Assembly (NCBI GenBank): GCA_029257385.1
Contig: JARIBS010000024.1
Coordinates: 1 to 64,000, forward strand
Source: Thiorhodococcus sp.
GTDB lineage: Bacteria; Pseudomonadota; Gammaproteobacteria; Chromatiales; Chromatiaceae
Length of the DNA: 64,000 nucleotides
Reading direction: 5' to 3'
Part shown: positions 60,456-64,000 of the stretch, piece after piece
Numbering within the stretch: the first letter of the stretch is position 1
Layout: each line of letters starts with the position of its first letter
Made by a program: the position numbers and the translations under genes
The notes under the pieces: generated by a model
Databases searched by the model: none
Told to the model about the DNA's origin: nothing
The model's input: only the letters and a program-made list of their open reading frames with translations

Positions 60456-61205
60456 TTAGACATCCAACGCCGCCATGATCTCGTCGGAGATGTCGGCGTT
60501 ATGATAAACCTCTTGGACGTCATCGAGCTCTTCGAGCATCTCGATGAGCTTGAGCAGTTTCTCGGCGGTCTCCTGGTCGAGTTCGGCCAGGGTGGACGCG
60601 TTATAGGTCACCTCGGCGGCCTCGGTGTCGAATTCGGCCTGAGTCAGCGCATCCTTGACGGCGGCAAAGGTTTCGGGGGACGTGATCACGTCCAGCGAGG
60701 CGTCATCGTTGGCGATCACGTCCTCGGCGCCGGCCTCGAGCGCCGCCTCCATGACGGCATCCTCGCTCGTGCCGGGCTGGAAGCTGATGATGCCCTGCTT
60801 GGTAAAGAGATAGTTCACCGAGCCGTCCGTCCCCAGATTGCCGCCGTGCTTGGTGAAGGCATGCCGGACATCGGATGCGGTGCGGTTGCGGTTGTCGCTC
60901 ATGCAGTCGACCATGACCGCGACCCCGCCGGGACCGTAGCCCTCGTAGCGGATCTCCTCGTAGTTCTCACCCTCTATCCCGCCGGCGCCGCGCTTGATAG
61001 CGCGCTCGACGGTATCGCGCGGCATGTTCGCGCTGAACGCTTTGTCCAGCGCCAGGCGTAGACGCGGATTAGAGGCCGCATCCTCACCTCCCTCGCGCGC
61101 CGCGACCGTGACCTCGCGGATCAGCTTGGTCCAGGTCTTGCCACGCTGTTTGTCCTGCGCGGCCTTGCGATGTTTGATGTTGGCCCATTTGCTGTGACCG
61201 GCCAT
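60456..61205 (-). CDS. yebC: YebC/PmpR family protein
   Basis: The product has 249 residues from the ATG at 61205 with AGGAG 9 bases upstream. The start [23 protein letters not shown] is diagnostic. The middle ([32 protein letters not shown]) and the acidic C-terminal part are also typical. Members act as transcriptional regulators or relieve ribosome stalling. It heads the yebC-ruvC-ruvA unit. Confidence 0.96.
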   Translation of the reverse strand: MAGHSKWANIKHRKAAQDKQRGKTWTKLIREVTVAAREGGEDAASNPRLRLALDKAFSANMPRDTVERAIKRGAGGIEGENYEEIRYEGYGPGGVAVMVDCMSDNRNRTASDVRHAFTKHGGNLGTDGSVNYLFTKQGIISFQPGTSEDAVMEAALEAGAEDVIANDDASLDVITSPETFAAVKDALTQAEFDTEAAEVTYNASTLAELDQETAEKLLKLIEMLEELDDVQEVYHNADISDEIMAALDV

Positions 61206-61516
61206 GGGTAGATTCTCCTGCTTGGAATTCGGCCCGGCGCCTCGCACCACATCTGCTCTGCGCCGCGATGGCGCACGGCCCGTAACGCCGCGCCGCCGGG
61301 ACTCCAAATCTCACTGGCGCCCTGGGGAGACTGGGGACGAGTCAGCACGGATGGCCGCATAGTCTAACATCGCCGTGCATCTGTCAGAGGAGAATGACCC
61401 TGATGACCTCAAGCCACGGTCACTAACCGCGCGAGGGTTGGGATTGGATGCGCTGCCGCACCAGTGCGTTGAGTTGGGCGCGCACGGCCCGGAAAGCCTC
61501 AGCGGCGAAGCAAGGA
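61206..61516. other. Intergenic gap between the COG4315 gene and yebC
   Basis: About 310 bp between the stop at 61517 and the yebC start. It must hold the yebC-ruvCA promoter. I see no hairpin with a T run, no RNA gene and no convincing short gene. Confidence 0.4.
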
Positions 61517-62212
61517 TCAGCCGCCGCGAACGCGCACCGCAAACCAGGTACCATCAATGCGCTCACCGGTGGCGTCTCCCGCCTGCTCGTCGCCCACCCA
61601 TTGATAGAGGGGCCGACCCTGGCAAGTCCACTGCCGGGAGCCATCATCGCGCTTGAGCGCGCCGAATGGCGCGGCCGGCTCCTGTGGACCGCCGATCAGA
61701 GCCGCACGCCATAACCCAACGCAGCCATTGCGGCAGGCCAGATTGCCAGAGGCATCCAGAGTCGAGGAATACAGGGTCCGACCCTCGGCATCAGCGAGCA
61801 CGGATCCGAAACGCGCCTGTTCGATCCTGAAGCTATCGTCGATCGTGGCGATGTCCGCCGTGCTGACCGACACAGAGGTGGTGCCGGTGGACGACTGCTC
61901 CGCCCGAGCGCCAGCGGTCGCTGCGACGACCTCAGGCGAGCGAGTCGTCGATTGGGCTGGGGCCGGAGTCGCAGTCGCAGCTGGAATCGGGGTCGGAACT
62001 GGAGCCGACGCTGGAGCGACCGGCTGGGCTACGGCCGGATACCCCGGGGGCTGCTGATAGCCAAATGGGGCGTAGGGAGCGTAGGGCGCGTAGGGCGCGA
62101 AAAAAAAGGGCGGTTGGGGATAATAATAGCCCGGAGCCGGCTGCGCCTGGAGGCTCGCGGAAGAACACAGGGCGACACACGCCCCAATACTAGCTCGCAT
62201 CCATCCGTTCAT
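61517..62212 (-). CDS. Secreted COG4315-type repeat protein
   Basis: The 231-residue protein has a signal peptide cleaved near LQAQPAP. A low-complexity Tyr/Pro/Ala region follows (residues about 27-60, with four YAP units in a row), then an Ala/Pro/Thr linker. The C-terminal half carries the COG4315 signature (FGSVLADAEGRTLYSST, LACRNGCVGLWRA, GRPLYQWVGDEQAGDATGE), with a Cys pair. The function of the family is unknown. It follows the CheA-like gene directly on the same strand. Confidence 0.8.
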   Translation of the reverse strand: MNGWMRASIGACVALCSSASLQAQPAPGYYYPQPPFFFAPYAPYAPYAPFGYQQPPGYPAVAQPVAPASAPVPTPIPAATATPAPAQSTTRSPEVVAATAGARAEQSSTGTTSVSVSTADIATIDDSFRIEQARFGSVLADAEGRTLYSSTLDASGNLACRNGCVGLWRAALIGGPQEPAAPFGALKRDDGSRQWTCQGRPLYQWVGDEQAGDATGERIDGTWFAVRVRGG

Positions 62213-64000
62213 CTATGTCACCTGTTCCAGTGCCTGTTGAAGGAAATCCAATACATCCTCGTCCCGGTAGGGTTTGACGAAATAGGCGTCGACGCCCGCC
62301 CGCTGGGCCTCACGGCGATGTTTCTCAGTGGAGCGCGAGGTGATCATGGCGATCGGCATGGCGCTGGTCTTGGGCTGTGCGCGCAGGTGCGCGGTCAGCT
62401 CCAGGCCGTTCATCTGCGGCATCTCCATATCGACCAGGGCCACATCCGCCGCATCGCGGGCAAGGATTTGGATGGCGTCCATACCGTCACGTGCGATGAG
62501 CGGCCGATAGCCGCCGTCCTCGACGAGCCTGGACAACACGCGTCGCATTGAGAGCGAATCATCGACGATCAGCACGCTCGGCAGCACGATCTGCTCGGCG
62601 ATCTCCGGGGCCGCCATGCTCGAGAAATCAGTCTTCGCGGCGACGCGCAACAGCGCGCGCAGCTCGACGATAGGGACGACCCGACCGTCGCCGAGAATAG
62701 ACGCCGACATCAATCCGGGCACGCGCGGGACCAGCAAGCCGAGTTCGAGAACCACCAGTTCGCGGCCCTCCAAAAGCGCGTCGACCATGATCGCTCGCAT
62801 GCCGGCATCGCCCTCGACCAGCAGGACGACCTGGCGGCCCTGGTCAGGGTCACGCACGGACAGACCCATGAGCCGATTGAGGTGGAGCAGCGGGAAGTCG
62901 CCTTCGGCATGCCGGAAGGTCCAGCCATCGGGCGTCTCCACAATCTCGCCCTCGTCCGAGAGCAGGGCCACTCGAACCTCATTGGCGGGAATGGCGAGCA
63001 ACTGGTCCTCGCAACGGATGAGAAGACAGTACATGGCCAGCAGCGAAGCGGGCAGCCGGGCGGTCAGCCGGTAGCCCTTGCCGGGATGCGAGTCGATCGC
63101 CAGCGAGCCACTGAGCGACCTGATGGTGTTGGTCACGATATCCATCCCCACGCCGCGCCCGGAGACCTGTGTCACCTGACCGCGCGTGGAGAAGCCCGCC
63201 CGGAGCGTGAGCAGCGCGGCCTCCTGATCTGAGAGTTCGGCATCGGCGTCGATCAGGCCGCTGTCGATCGCCTTGGCCCGCACACGAGCCAGATCCAATC
63301 CACGCCCGTCGTCACTGACGACAACCTCGATCTGATTGCCCGTTTGGCCGAAATCGATCTCGATGCGACCCTGGCGCGGCTTGCCCTCGGCTTCGCGCTC
63401 ATCGCCCAGCTCAATGCCGTGATCGATGGCGTTGCGGATCACGTGCATCAGTGCCGGCATCAGCCGATCCATGACCCCGCCATCGATGCGTACCTCGCCG
63501 CCCCCGACGCTCAGCTCGACCTCCTTGCCAGTCGCCCGAGAGGTTTGGCGCACCACGCGCCGCAGACGTGCCATGACCGAGTTAACCGAAACCAGCCGGG
63601 TGCCCATGGCCAATTGGCGGATCTGCTGACTGAGTTTAACCTGCTGCTGCGCCAGCTCGTCGAGATCGCGCAAGGTCTCGTCCAGCGTCTTGGCGAGTTC
63701 GCGGGCGTCGCTGACCCCTTCGTTGAGTCGGCGAGTCGCGATGTACATTTCGTTGTACTGTTCCAGCTCCAGCGGATCCAAGGTCTCCGCGTCGCTGGAA
63801 TGCGTGTCCGCCCCCTGGCTGCCGAGTCCGCGCAGATCGACCAGCGTCTCCAGCGCCGCGACCTGTAGGAAATTGCGCTGCTCGATCTCGCCTGACTCGT
63901 GCAGCGTCCCCTGCGCTTGACGCAGACGCTCCTCGGACTGCGAGAGGGCCATGGTCAGTTCGCCGACCTGGCGCAGCAAATCATCAATGACGCGGGCAGG
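62213..64000 (-). CDS. ChpA/PilL-like hybrid CheA kinase, C-terminal part
   Basis: The frame is open to the window edge, so the N-terminus with its HPt domains lies outside; 595 residues are visible. They contain a dimerisation segment with the VSVNSVMARLRRVVRQTSR block and a CheA-type ATPase (HVIRNAIDHGIELGDER, VVSDDGRGLDL, GRGVGMDIVTNTI). A CheW-like domain (LLIRCEDQLLAIPANEV) and a final receiver (VLIVDDSLSMRRVL, ALVDMEMPQMNGLE, VKPYRDEDVL) follow. This layout matches ChpA, which controls type IV pilus twitching. No other che or pil gene is in view. Confidence 0.92.
   Translation of the reverse strand, partial: PARVIDDLLRQVGELTMALSQSEERLRQAQGTLHESGEIEQRNFLQVAALETLVDLRGLGSQGADTHSSDAETLDPLELEQYNEMYIATRRLNEGVSDARELAKTLDETLRDLDELAQQQVKLSQQIRQLAMGTRLVSVNSVMARLRRVVRQTSRATGKEVELSVGGGEVRIDGGVMDRLMPALMHVIRNAIDHGIELGDEREAEGKPRQGRIEIDFGQTGNQIEVVVSDDGRGLDLARVRAKAIDSGLIDADAELSDQEAALLTLRAGFSTRGQVTQVSGRGVGMDIVTNTIRSLSGSLAIDSHPGKGYRLTARLPASLLAMYCLLIRCEDQLLAIPANEVRVALLSDEGEIVETPDGWTFRHAEGDFPLLHLNRLMGLSVRDPDQGRQVVLLVEGDAGMRAIMVDALLEGRELVVLELGLLVPRVPGLMSASILGDGRVVPIVELRALLRVAAKTDFSSMAAPEIAEQIVLPSVLIVDDSLSMRRVLSRLVEDGGYRPLIARDGMDAIQILARDAADVALVDMEMPQMNGLELTAHLRAQPKTSAMPIAMITSRSTEKHRREAQRAGVDAYFVKPYRDEDVLDFLQQALEQVT

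Overview
The window is about 64 kb of GC-rich chromosomal DNA from a gammaproteobacterium. YjgA/DarP, RuvC-RuvA beside YebC, GlcE/GlcF, a HrcA/CIRCE-controlled groESL and a ChpA-like CheA all fit that class. A purple-sulfur-type lineage (Chromatiaceae-like) is my inference; no photosynthesis or sulfur gene lies in the window to prove it.

Layout. (1) 0-9 kb: an envelope and signalling cluster on the minus strand: hybrid histidine kinase, HD-GYP response regulator, porin, small PstS-like periplasmic protein, second porin. (2) 9-10.7 kb: an alpha/beta hydrolase and a glycine-zipper lipoprotein with a collagen-like insert. (3) 10.8-20.3 kb: a tightly coupled five-gene minus-strand operon built on a DISARM-type core (DrmA helicase and DrmB/DUF1998). 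It also carries two UvrD-like SF1 helicases, one with a NERD nuclease domain, and a protein of unknown function. It has no methyltransferase and no PLD-type DrmC. This is the best candidate for an undescribed defence system. (4) 20.8-22.1 kb: an LbtU-type siderophore porin. (5) 22.2-28.4 kb: a decaying restriction/defence island (MmeI-like methyltransferase, YhcG/DUF1016 nuclease, truncated DEAD helicase, frameshifted GIY-YIG nuclease). It is bracketed by a 65-bp direct repeat of the copA 3' end and followed by gene scraps. (6) 28.4-34 kb: copA-copZ, a PepSY protein, yjgA and recJ. (7) 34.1-36.7 kb: groESL with a perfect CIRCE element and a strong terminator, then a cupin protein. (8) 37-40 kb: a TonB operon (secreted unknown, ExbB, two ExbD, TonB) in which the second ExbD has Asn in place of the key Asp. 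(9) 40-43 kb: AT-richer accessory DNA with a long inverted repeat, a fasciclin protein, a small mobile element with 8-bp target duplications inside an IS1595-type remnant, and an SDR. (10) 43.2-44.4 kb: glcF. (11) 44.6-51.2 kb: a complete N-type ATPase operon, atpDCQRBEFAG. (12) 51.2-57.7 kb: a lower-GC block with a Fur-box-controlled RND efflux pair and a BCCT transporter, flanked by mobile-element remains. (13) 57.7-64 kb: folB, glcE, ruvA, ruvC, yebC, a COG4315 protein and the 3' part of a ChpA/CheA hybrid kinase.

The core genome (groESL, recJ, ruvAC, yebC, folB) alternates with envelope-energy modules (TonB, N-ATPase, RND, CopA) and two unrelated defence loci, one apparently intact and one degraded. 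Gene starts were adjusted where a ribosome-binding site, a stop/start overlap or a promoter argued for an internal start.
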